From NCBI GenBank assembly GCA_028288875.1, contig JAQGHK010000281.1, forward strand, positions 1 through 6,996: a DNA stretch of 6,996 nucleotides. Reading direction: 5' to 3'. This stretch comes from Phycisphaerales bacterium (lineage in GTDB: Bacteria > Planctomycetota > Phycisphaerae > Tepidisphaerales > Tepidisphaeraceae). Made by a program: the position numbers and the translations under genes. Below the pieces are notes generated by a model that did no database searches, was not told the DNA's origin, and saw only the letters and a list, made by a program, of their open reading frames with translations. Of this stretch, positions 1 to 5,515 are shown piece after piece. Numbering within the stretch: position 1 is the first letter of the stretch; each line of letters begins with the position of its first letter.

Positions 1-379
1 CGAGGTCGTACGCCCGATATCTCAATTGTTCGAGTTGTCGGGCGTTCGCGGCATCCTCTGTTTTGAGGTATTCCTCGATCGTCCGCAGCGCCTCGCCCAG
101 CCGTTTGCCGGCCGCCGTGATGACGGCGGCCGTGGATTCGCGCCGGGCTTCGGTTTCGGTTGTAATGCTTGTGCCGACGTCGCCGGCGATATCGCGGCTG
201 GCTAAGGCGCGCGCCTGCAGGGAAGCAGTCGCGTTTTGAAAATCGTGCCGCAGGCTCTTCAAGAGCCCGCAAAGGTGCTCATGATCAAGGACGAAACGGG
301 CGTAATCCTCCAGAACCCGCAGAGCCTCGCGGGTGCGGTTGCAGTTGGCGTCGATGAGTCGCAGAATGCGCGGTTCCAT
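1..379 (-). CDS. thiE: Thiamine-phosphate synthase, N-terminal domain (partial gene)
   Basis: This is the 5' part of a gene that leaves the window at its left edge; 126 codons are visible. ThiE joins the pyrimidine and thiazole phosphates to make thiamine phosphate in the cytoplasm. The visible part is not the TIM barrel. It is the all-helical N-terminal extension found in some ThiE proteins, notably in Planctomycetota. The diagnostic stretches are RLIDANCNRTREALRVLEDY (about residues 7-26), RHDF near 44, ASRDIAGDVGT near 60-70, TETEARR near 74-80 and KRLGEALRTIEEYLK near 92-106, an internal echo of the first helix. The ATG at 379 is chosen because the family match begins right there; the frame stays open upstream and no strong Shine-Dalgarno is seen. 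The catalytic barrel should lie beyond the edge and cannot be checked, so a stand-alone helical domain remains possible. Confidence 0.8.
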   Translation of the reverse strand, partial: MEPRILRLIDANCNRTREALRVLEDYARFVLDHEHLCGLLKSLRHDFQNATASLQARALASRDIAGDVGTSITTETEARRESTAAVITAAGKRLGEALRTIEEYLKTEDAANARQLEQLRYRAYDL

Positions 380-391
380 GAGGTCCAGTTT

Positions 392-1486
392 ATGAACATC
401 GGCGAGGCACGACAGCGAGCCTACCAGAACGGCTTCCGATCCGAAGCCGAGGCCAAGGCACGCCCCTGGAAGATCGGCGACAAGACGCTGCCGATCAACC
501 AGATCGCACGCGGCGACAGCGTGGAACTGCTCAACGCGCTCGAGCCGGGCTGGGTGGACCTGGTCTTCGCCGATCCGCCCTTCAACATCGGCTACCTGTA
601 TCACGGCTACGACGACCAGAAGAGCGTGAAGGAATACCTGGACTTTTCGCGCAACTGGATGAAAGCGGTCTATCGCGCCCTTAAGCCCAATGGCAGCTTC
701 TACCTGGCGATCGGCGATGAGTTCGCCGCCGACCTGGCCGTGATCGCGCGCCGCGAAATCGGCTTCCACATGCGCAACTGGATCGTCTGGCACTACACGT
801 TCGGCCAGCAGACCAAGAAGAAATTCGCCAAGAGCCACACGCATATCCTGTATTTCACCAAAGAGAAACCCGAAGCCGGCCTGACGAACATGACGTTCAA
901 CGCCGACGAAATCCGCGTGAAAAGCGCTCGTCAGACTGTCTACGCCGACACGCGGGCGAACAGCAAAGGCAAGCTCCCGGATGACACTTGGTTCCTGCGT
1001 CCGCAGGAAGCAGCGTATTTCGAGCGCGGGTTCAAAGAAGTGCCGCTGCCGAAAAGCACCGGCGAAAAGGGAATCCCGAACGACGAGATCAGCTTCTTCG
1101 ATTCCAACAGCAGCACCTGGAACATCAGCCGCGTGTGCGGCACGTTCAAAGAGCGCGAAGGCTGGCACGGCTGCCAGATGCCGATCGGCGTGCTCGACCG
1201 CATCATCAAAGCCAGCAGCAATGAAGGCGACATCGTCCTCGACCCCTTTAATGGCTCCGGCACCACCTGCGTCAGCGCCGCGCTCCTGGGCCGCCGGTTC
1301 GTCGGCTTCGACCAAAGCGATGAATACGTCGCCTTCGCCCGCAAGCGGCTGGAACACGCGCTGAACGTCAAAGAAGACGGCAGCGGCGACGTGCACGATA
1401 AAAAGCGCACGTCGAAGAAAGAAACGCCAACCGATGCGTTTGGCCGCGCCCGCGTGAAACGCAAGGGTCGCAACGCGGCGGCTTAA
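392..1486 (+). CDS. Solitary beta-class DNA methyltransferase (N6-adenine or N4-cytosine)
   Basis: A 364-residue S-adenosylmethionine-dependent DNA methyltransferase. The catalytic motif IV, DPPFNIG, lies at residues 61-67. The SAM-binding motif I, FNGSGTT, lies near the C-terminus at 286-292 and is preceded by the usual HGCQMP...GDIVLDP segment. Catalytic motif before SAM motif marks the beta class (N6_N4_Mtase family; CcrM belongs here). DPPF fits N6-adenine methylation better than N4-cytosine, but target base and site cannot be read from this. Residues 329-364 form a hydrophilic Lys/Arg-rich tail that may help DNA binding. The frame is open back to an ATG at 236, but I prefer the ATG at 392: GAGGT at 380-384 gives a Shine-Dalgarno 7 bases upstream, and the longer start would overlap thiE and add residues that look like antisense translation. 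No restriction endonuclease or specificity subunit is adjacent, so it looks like an orphan methylase. Confidence 0.88.
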   Translation: MNIGEARQRAYQNGFRSEAEAKARPWKIGDKTLPINQIARGDSVELLNALEPGWVDLVFADPPFNIGYLYHGYDDQKSVKEYLDFSRNWMKAVYRALKPNGSFYLAIGDEFAADLAVIARREIGFHMRNWIVWHYTFGQQTKKKFAKSHTHILYFTKEKPEAGLTNMTFNADEIRVKSARQTVYADTRANSKGKLPDDTWFLRPQEAAYFERGFKEVPLPKSTGEKGIPNDEISFFDSNSSTWNISRVCGTFKEREGWHGCQMPIGVLDRIIKASSNEGDIVLDPFNGSGTTCVSAALLGRRFVGFDQSDEYVAFARKRLEHALNVKEDGSGDVHDKKRTSKKETPTDAFGRARVKRKGRNAAA

Positions 1487-1500
1487 ACACGCCGCTCCGT

Positions 1501-1527
1501 TCCTCTCCCGGCGATACGGGGAGAGGA
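1501..1527. repeat. Hairpin repeat, diverged copy of the CCCTCTCCC family
   Basis: A 27-base inverted repeat 14 bases after the methyltransferase stop. The arms are TCCTCTCCCGG and CGGGGAGAGGA around CGATA. It has the same length, arm layout and five-base loop as the two hairpins at 3302-3328 and 3443-3469. The outer C:G pair of those copies is T:A here, a compensated change; one inner pair is broken (G1510 against G1518). No T-run follows, so it is not a classical intrinsic terminator, although it could stabilise the 3' end of the upstream mRNA. The rest of the 1487-1710 gap is AT-richer than its surroundings; I see no gene in it. Confidence 0.6.
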
Positions 1528-1710
1528 GAATCCACGCACACGGTACGTGCGGACGCGACACCAATCGCGCCTCGACCCGAAATTCTACCGCCGGCCGCGC
1601 GAAAAGTCGGCCAAAAAACAGCCGTTTTTCGTAGTTTTTACCGACGCGGATTTTTCGCGCGGTCTGCGAATTCGAATTTCGTATCATCCCGCCCCGCAAC
1701 GCCGCCGGCG

Positions 1711-2325
1711 ATGCAAGTCTCACCCGCTGCCAGCCCAGGGAGGCCCGCACCCGAATTGAAAAGCACCCACCACTCACCGTCCGTGGCCGTCGCCCGTGAA
1801 CTGACGCCCGGCGAAGTCATCCGCTGGCAAGCCCGCCCCGATGAGTTCGCGCTGGCGCGACGGCAGTGGGGACAGTGTGCCGGGGGACTTTACTTCGTCG
1901 TGTTCTCAATCTTCTGGACGATCGGCATCCTCGGCGGGTTATCGCATGGAGCGACGAGTCGAAAAGGCGCGCCGTGGCCGGTCGGATTGATGGGGCTGGT
2001 GTTCTTCGGGGCCGGCGTATGGATGGTTCTGACGCCGTGGCGCGAATGGCGGCGGGCCGAGCGCACACTCTACGTCGTGACCACCCGGCAGGCGCTTATC
2101 ATCGAGCTTGGCGATCCGACCAAGGTGACGCGATACGACCGCGCGTCGCTCGGTCGTACGATTCGCACCGAGCGCGACGACGGCCGCGGCGATCTCGTGT
2201 TGGAACGCTTCACCACGCAAGGCCATCGCGGCTCAACCCGTTCGCACGATATCGGATTTTTCGGGATCGGCGATGTGGCTGCCGTCGATCGGATGGTGCG
2301 TGAACTTCATGAGCACGCACCATAA
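1711..2325 (+). CDS. Two-TM membrane protein with PH-like domain, function unknown
   Basis: A 204-residue protein I cannot assign to a named gene. Residues 1-28 are Pro/Ser/Ala-rich and may be disordered. The conserved-looking part starts at ELTPGEVIRWQARPDEF (about 30-46). Two hydrophobic segments follow (about 57-78 and 89-109), then a basic turn (REWRRAER). The cytoplasmic C-terminal part opens with TLYVVTTRQALIIEL (119-133), a pattern typical of bacterial PH-like (bPH) domains that follow a TM pair. FGIGDVAAVDRMVREL near the end resembles the last helix of such domains. The ATG at 1711 lacks a clear Shine-Dalgarno; a GTG in the VAVAREL region would give a shorter protein lacking the low-complexity leader. 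It reads away from the methyltransferase and converges on the next gene, so there is no operon partner to suggest a role. Confidence 0.68.
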   Translation: MQVSPAASPGRPAPELKSTHHSPSVAVARELTPGEVIRWQARPDEFALARRQWGQCAGGLYFVVFSIFWTIGILGGLSHGATSRKGAPWPVGLMGLVFFGAGVWMVLTPWREWRRAERTLYVVTTRQALIIELGDPTKVTRYDRASLGRTIRTERDDGRGDLVLERFTTQGHRGSTRSHDIGFFGIGDVAAVDRMVRELHEHAP

Positions 2326-2353
2326 GGGGCGCGGTTGGAAGGGGCGCGGTTGG
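2324..2353. repeat. 15-bp tandem duplication at a stop codon
   Basis: The unit AAGGGGCGCGGTTGG occurs twice in direct, perfect succession (2324-2338 and 2339-2353). The first copy begins with the last two bases of the TAA stop of the upstream gene. It probably arose by slippage. Each copy supplies a GGGGCGCG arm that could pair with CGCGCCCC at 2389-2396. Confidence 0.8.
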
Positions 2354-2396
2354 GAGAACAGCTACACGCGGGAGCGCGAGCGCACTGGCGCGCCCC
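2341..2396. terminator. Possible bidirectional terminator between convergent genes
   Basis: GGGGCGCG (2341-2348) can pair with CGCGCCCC (2389-2396) across about 40 bases; the other copy of the arm at 2326-2333 could substitute. The stem lies between two convergent stop codons, where a shared terminator is expected. The loop is long and there is no clean T-run on either strand, so support is only moderate. Confidence 0.3.
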
Positions 2397-2397
2397 C

Positions 2398-3264
2398 TTA
2401 ATTCGCCCCGTACGGATCATCCTCAGCGGCGTGCTTAGCTTGGATGGCGGTCGGGGCAGTTACGGCGGCCAGGGCGATGATCACCATGATCGCGCCGATC
2501 ACCCCGCGAACCTGCGTGCGCCGGAACGGCAGGAACGCGGCTGGCAGGAGCAGCAGCGGGGCGAGGCTCAGGACGCTCATGTTGAGGCGCGTCACACCCG
2601 GGTCGGCGTAGAAATGCCCGCCGGTCAGCAGGCCGGCCATCAGGCCGTAGGTGACGACGGTCACGCCGCGGCCCTTGCGGGGGATGAAGACGGCGGCCGG
2701 CCCCATCGCGGCGGCGGCGGCGATGCCATAGACGCCCAGGACGCGCACGTTCGAACTCATCACCACGACGGCCGTCGCGCCGATCGTGCAGGCCAGCGCA
2801 ATGCCGGTCGACCACGAGCCGAGTGCCGGACGGACGAAACGGGCGAGGAGCGCCATCACCACGCCGACGAGCGAAAACGACCCCGCGACGATCAGCGCCG
2901 ACAGCCAACTAACCGCGCCCGTCTTAATCAGCGGCAGCGCCACCACGAGCGACACTGCGCCCGCCGTTACGCCGAGCAGCCAGCCGAAGGATCGGTGCGA
3001 AAAAGCATCCAGCACGCCGCAAAGCGTGAGCGGGATGGCGAGCCAGAACAGCCATTCCGTGCCGTCGCCCGGCGGCAGGCTGGGAACGGCGAGAAGATGG
3101 CCGGTGAGGAAGCCGGTGTACGCCGCGTAGCCGAACAGGAAGCCGATGCCCGCCGCCAGCGGCATCGCCCAGGCGCACATTTTCACCCGGCCAATGCCAG
3201 CAATCAGCCCGCTGACCAGCAGCGGCACGAGCAAGACGCGAAGCAGTTCGGCAGGAGTAACCAT
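2398..3264 (-). CDS. Polytopic inner-membrane protein, function unknown
   Basis: A 288-residue, strongly hydrophobic protein with about nine or ten membrane segments. Approximate positions are 7-25, 31-53, 69-88, 93-113, 118-143, 151-172, 178-195, 200-218, 230-247 and 253-275. Only short loops separate them. The basic clusters RPAL (145-148), RKGRG (196-200) and FRRTQVR (247-253) are likely cytoplasmic edges. The C-terminus is a short acidic tail (AAEDDPYGAN). I recognise no transporter signature, cofactor motif or catalytic residues, and do not propose a substrate. The ATG at 3264 directly precedes the first TM helix; no good Shine-Dalgarno is visible. A long hydrophilic frame on the opposite strand is its antisense shadow. 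The gene stands alone: convergent with the gene to the left, and separated from yceI on its upstream side by an inverted repeat pair. Confidence 0.75.
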   Translation of the reverse strand: MVTPAELLRVLLVPLLVSGLIAGIGRVKMCAWAMPLAAGIGFLFGYAAYTGFLTGHLLAVPSLPPGDGTEWLFWLAIPLTLCGVLDAFSHRSFGWLLGVTAGAVSLVVALPLIKTGAVSWLSALIVAGSFSLVGVVMALLARFVRPALGSWSTGIALACTIGATAVVVMSSNVRVLGVYGIAAAAAMGPAAVFIPRKGRGVTVVTYGLMAGLLTGGHFYADPGVTRLNMSVLSLAPLLLLPAAFLPFRRTQVRGVIGAIMVIIALAAVTAPTAIQAKHAAEDDPYGAN

Positions 3265-3301
3265 GAGCGTGAAGGAGTGTAGTCAAGAACCGCCGCTTGT
3301 C

Positions 3302-3469
3302 CCCTCTCCCGGTATGGCCGGGAGAGGGTCAGGGTGAGGGCTTCCGACGAGGGACGTTTAATTCGCCGGTGGCATGCGACGTTCAGAAACATCGCGCTTC
3401 AGACTGCTCTCAATGGGTGAACGTGTTGAAGCCCTCACCCTACCCTCTCCCGGCCATACCGGGAGAGGG
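3302..3469. repeat. Pair of ~43-bp hairpin repeats in inverted orientation (REP/BIME-like or MITE-like)
   Basis: Copy one is 3302-3344 and copy two is 3428-3469, in opposite orientation. Each contains a perfect 11-bp stem, CCCTCTCCCGG with CCGGGAGAGGG, around a five-base loop (TATGG in copy one, its complement CCATA in copy two). Each stem is followed by an AGGGTGAGGGCTTC tail pointing inward. The copies match over their full length except for a single-base indel just after the stem (TCAGGG against TAGGG). The 83 bases between them show no gene. This arrangement resembles bacterial REP doublets, which are known to be moved by RAYT transposases; no transposase is in the window. It fills most of the 265-base gap between the membrane protein gene and yceI. 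I see no clear target-site duplication. Confidence 0.82.
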
Positions 3470-3529
3470 AGGTATCCGCCGGCCCTGACGTGCAGGGCGT
3501 GGCGGTGCGGGAGCAACCACTCCGGACAA

Positions 3530-4105
3530 TTACATCGTGCCTTCGAACGCCACCGTCAGCTTGATCTCATCGCCGACCGCGCCGGGCATGCCTTTGATGC
3601 CGTAGTCGCTCATGTTGACCTTCACCTCAGCCAGCACGCCCGCGCGCTTGGTGCCGGCGGGGAATTCGCCGCGGCCGGTGAGTTGGAGCGGGAAGCTCAC
3701 CGATTTGGTCACGCCGTGCAGTGTCAGATCGCCGGTGACTTTCAGCGTGGTGTCGTCGGTCTTCTCGACGGCCGTGCTCTTGAAGGTGATGGCCGGGTAC
3801 TGCTTGGAGTTGAACCAGTCCGGGCTCTTGAGGTGGGCGTTGCGCTTATCGTTATTGGTGTCGACGCTGTCGGTCTTCACCTCGGCCTCGACGGTGCTCT
3901 TGGTGTAGTCGGCGGTGTCCAGCGTGAACGTGCCGCTGACTTCATTGAACCGGCCAAACACATAGCCGGCGCCGGCGTGATGAGCGCTGAAGATGACCGA
4001 CGAGTGAACCGGATCGACCTTGAACGAATCGGCCGCAAAAACGCTGGCGCTAGTGGCGAGGGCGGTGGTGGCGAGAACGGCGGCGAGAAATGAAAGCTTA
4101 CGCAT
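3530..4105 (-). CDS. YceI-family secreted lipocalin-like protein
   Basis: A 191-residue YceI-family protein. Members fold as lipocalin-like beta barrels and bind polyisoprenoid or other amphiphilic ligands in the periplasm; the exact ligand here is unknown. Residues 1-24 form a Sec signal peptide (MRKLSFLAAVLATTALATSA, then SVFA) with likely cleavage before ADSF. Family landmarks are DPVHSSVIFSAHH (31-43), GRFNEVSGTFTLD (51-63), HLKSPDWFNSKQYPAITFKS (91-110), GDLTLHGVTKSVSFPL (125-140) and YGIKGMPGAVGDEIKL (168-183). Length is normal for the family. The ATG at 4105 is chosen over one further upstream because it has AAGGAG six bases upstream and starts exactly at the signal peptide; the longer frame would translate the hairpin repeat. 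It lies 81 bases downstream of wrbA on the same strand and may be the last gene of a marR-wrbA-yceI unit, with a hairpin repeat in the gap. Confidence 0.9.
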   Translation of the reverse strand: MRKLSFLAAVLATTALATSASVFAADSFKVDPVHSSVIFSAHHAGAGYVFGRFNEVSGTFTLDTADYTKSTVEAEVKTDSVDTNNDKRNAHLKSPDWFNSKQYPAITFKSTAVEKTDDTTLKVTGDLTLHGVTKSVSFPLQLTGRGEFPAGTKRAGVLAEVKVNMSDYGIKGMPGAVGDEIKLTVAFEGTM

Positions 4106-4125
4106 AACCTGCTCCTTCGAGTGAC

Positions 4126-4179
4126 GTAGGGTGGGCACGGCCCACCGGTATTGAACATGGTGAGCCGTGCCCACCCTAC
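4126..4179. repeat. Hairpin repeat of GTAGGGTGGGCACGG type between wrbA and yceI
   Basis: Two 21-base arms, 4126-4146 and 4159-4179, are inverted copies around a 12-base loop. The only mismatch is C4142 against A4163. In an RNA read from the minus strand, the direction of the flanking genes, this becomes a G-U pair and the stem is unbroken. It occupies most of the 81-base wrbA-yceI gap, starting 20 bases upstream of the yceI ATG. There is no T-run, so it looks like a REP-type element that could partly block read-through or protect the wrbA message, rather than a classical terminator. Confidence 0.8.
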
Positions 4180-4186
4180 ACGGACT

Positions 4187-4807
4187 TTATTTTCCAGCGA
4201 CCTTCGCACCGACTTCGGTCGTGTGCTTGCCCTGGAAGCGGGCGATGGCCAATTCGTTTTCGCTGGGCAAGCGGCTGCCGTCGGCGCTGGTGACGGTGGT
4301 GCTGCCGTACGGCGTGCCGCCGGTGATTTCTTTCATATTCAGCAGCTCCTGCGCGCCGTACGGCACGCCGACGGCCACCATGCCCTGGTGATAAAGGAAG
4401 TTCATCATGCCGACGAGCGTGGTTTCCTGCCCCCCGTGCTGGCTGGCGGTGGAGCTGAACACGCCGCCGGTCTTGCCGATGAGCGCGCCCTTCTGCCAGA
4501 GCCCGCCGGTCGCGGCGAAGAACGATGCAAGCTGCGCCGTCGGCATGCCGTAGCGTGTGCCGGTGCCGAAGATCAGCACATCGGCATCGGTCAGCTTCTG
4601 CGGGTCGGCGATGGGGACGTGCGCGAAGGCCTTCTTCGCTTCGGTCGCGCCCATCTTGGCGATGATGTCGGCCGGCAGCAGTTCGGGAACCTGCAGCAAT
4701 TCGACTTCTGCGCCGGGGACCGATCTCGCGCCTTCGGCGATCGCCTCGGCGAGCTTCCAGACGTGTCCGTACAGACTGTAGAAAATGACTTGAACTTTGA
4801 CGGCCAT
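4187..4807 (-). CDS. wrbA: NAD(P)H:quinone oxidoreductase, WrbA type (flavodoxin-like)
   Basis: A 206-residue FMN flavoprotein that transfers two electrons from NAD(P)H to quinones in the cytoplasm, avoiding semiquinone radicals. The FMN phosphate loop is FYSLYGHVWKLAEAI (9-23). The second FMN-binding loop is IFGTGTRYGMPTAQL (79-93), where most relatives have GTPTRFG, so the Pro is replaced by Gly. GGLWQKGALIGKTGGVFSST (101-120), GGQETT (125-130), HQGMVAVGVPYGAQEL (140-155) and GGTPYGSTTVTSADGSRLPS (163-182) closely follow the WrbA pattern known from E. coli, including the GGTPYG insertion that separates WrbA from ordinary flavodoxins. Length fits. The ATG at 4807 has GAGGAG seven bases upstream. 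It lies 64 bases downstream of a MarR-type regulator and upstream of yceI, all on one strand, suggesting quinone- or electrophile-responsive expression. Confidence 0.95.
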   Translation of the reverse strand: MAVKVQVIFYSLYGHVWKLAEAIAEGARSVPGAEVELLQVPELLPADIIAKMGATEAKKAFAHVPIADPQKLTDADVLIFGTGTRYGMPTAQLASFFAATGGLWQKGALIGKTGGVFSSTASQHGGQETTLVGMMNFLYHQGMVAVGVPYGAQELLNMKEITGGTPYGSTTVTSADGSRLPSENELAIARFQGKHTTEVGAKVAGK

Positions 4808-4871
4808 GGCGAATCTCCTCGAGTGATACGTGTGAAAACCAATTACGTGAGTCGTTTTACAGAAGGCTATT

Positions 4872-5345
4872 TTAAGAGACGTTTGTTAAATCCAGCTTAG
4901 AAAGCACGCGCTGCAGAATGTCGGCGTCTTCGGTCGACCAGTTTTTCAATAAATCAATGATGGCGACGTCGTGAATCGGGCGAAGCGCTTCGATCTGTTT
5001 CAGCCCCGCCGGCGTGATCGACAGCCGATTAATGCGGCCATCCTTTTCATCCGGCCGGCGAATCACCCAGCCGAGTTTTTCCAGCCGATCAAGCAGGCCG
5101 CAGACATTGCCCTTGGTCACCTGCAGCCGGGCGGCCAGCTCCTGCTGGGTCAGGCCGTCCCGCATGGCGAGGTTGGTGAGCACATCAAACTGCGGCAAGG
5201 TGATGCCGTGCTCGCCGAGCGTTTTCTCGGCCGTGCGGAAAATCCGCATGGCCGCATCCCCCAAGGCCACCGCCGCCTCAAGCTTGATCTGCCCCGGCGA
5301 TCGCACGCGCTGCAGGTGGACGATCTTGGGGCGGGGGGTATCCAC
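4872..5345 (-). CDS. MarR-family transcriptional regulator
   Basis: A 157-residue winged-helix regulator of the MarR family, expected to act as a dimer and often as a repressor released by phenolics, quinones or oxidants. Residues 22-47 form the N-terminal dimerisation helix. GITLPQFDVLTNLAMRDG (47-64) and LTQQELAARLQVTKGNVCGL (65-84) form the helix-turn-helix, with the recognition helix at about 77-91. RRPDEKDGRINRLSITPAG (96-114) is the wing with the family DxR signature. The C-terminal helices complete the dimer interface. The only cysteine, Cys82, is inside the recognition helix. The start is a GTG at 5345: an in-frame TAA lies 9 bases upstream and no Shine-Dalgarno is present, but a strong promoter sits just upstream, so the mRNA is probably leaderless. 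It likely controls itself and the downstream wrbA and yceI genes. Confidence 0.92.
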   Translation of the reverse strand: MDTPRPKIVHLQRVRSPGQIKLEAAVALGDAAMRIFRTAEKTLGEHGITLPQFDVLTNLAMRDGLTQQELAARLQVTKGNVCGLLDRLEKLGWVIRRPDEKDGRINRLSITPAGLKQIEALRPIHDVAIIDLLKNWSTEDADILQRVLSKLDLTNVS

Positions 5346-5349
5346 GTTA

Positions 5350-5383
5350 GTTTAAGTATAAACCATATGACTGGGTAAAGTCA
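5350..5383. promoter_or_regulatory. Candidate MarR operators overlapping the marR promoter
   Basis: Two short inverted repeats overlay the promoter: GTTTA-N4-TAAAC (5350-5363) covers the -10 and the likely start point, and TGACT-N6-AGTCA (5368-5383) covers most of the -35. Their 14 and 16 base spans are close to the size of usual MarR dimer sites. Autoregulation by promoter occlusion is inferred; the arms are short and could be chance. Confidence 0.35.
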
Positions 5384-5384
5384 A
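5355..5384 (-). promoter_or_regulatory. Sigma70-type promoter of marR, near-leaderless
   Basis: On the minus strand a -35 TTGACT (5384-5379) and a -10 TATACT (5360-5355) are separated by 18 bases. Both differ from consensus by one base. Initiation 6-7 bases past the -10 would fall around 5348-5349, three or four bases before the GTG start at 5345, which fits the missing Shine-Dalgarno. Confidence 0.68.
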
Positions 5385-5407
5385 AAATGAAATCTCAGGT
5401 GACGCCC

Positions 5408-5466
5408 GCGTAGCCGCGAGCTTGCTCGCGCGGTCCGATCAAACGCGAGCAAGCTCGCGGCTACGC
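5408..5466. repeat. Long perfect hairpin repeat, GCGAGCTTGCTCGCG family
   Basis: A perfect 23-bp stem (5408-5430 with 5444-5466) surrounds a 13-base loop. The arm contains GTAGCCGCGAGCTTGCTCGC and is itself partly self-complementary (GCGAGCTTGCTCGC), so smaller hairpins could form within each arm. It lies 49 bases past the stop of the anti-sigma gene and upstream of the marR promoter, in a 170-base gap with no gene. It may end or protect the sigma operon transcript, but no T-run follows on either strand. It resembles dispersed intergenic palindromes. Confidence 0.85.
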
Positions 5467-5515
5467 CGCTGAGGACAAAGTCCGCCCGCGCGTCAGATTT
5501 CAAACAGGATTCCAG

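Noticed and set aside
236..391. N-terminal extension of the methyltransferase from an upstream ATG
   Set aside because: It overlaps the thiE coding region on the other strand, has no family resemblance, and the ATG at 392 has a good Shine-Dalgarno.
940..1473. A 177-codon minus-strand frame opposite the methyltransferase
   Set aside because: It is antisense to the conserved C-terminal SAM-binding half of the methyltransferase and has no recognisable features of its own.
1669..1678. Palindrome AATTCGAATT upstream of the 1711 gene, as an operator
   Set aside because: It is short, lies in an AT-richer patch where such palindromes arise easily, and has no partner copy or nearby regulator.
2335..3282. 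A 315-codon open frame on the plus strand
   Set aside because: It is antisense to a clear polytopic membrane protein. Its translation is Arg/Gln/His/Glu-rich with no domain, as expected from the reverse complement of GC-rich hydrophobic coding sequence.
3302..3469. CRISPR array
   Set aside because: There are only two repeat copies, in inverted rather than direct orientation, with no regular spacers and no cas genes.
3374..4093. A 239-codon plus-strand frame opposite yceI
   Set aside because: It is antisense to a well-recognised YceI protein and has no coherent domain.
4106..4174. N-terminal extension of the YceI protein
   Set aside because: It would translate the hairpin repeat and precede a complete signal peptide that has its own Shine-Dalgarno.
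4151..4900. A 249-codon plus-strand frame opposite wrbA
   Set aside because: It is antisense to a near-textbook WrbA sequence; the composition is that of a shadow frame.
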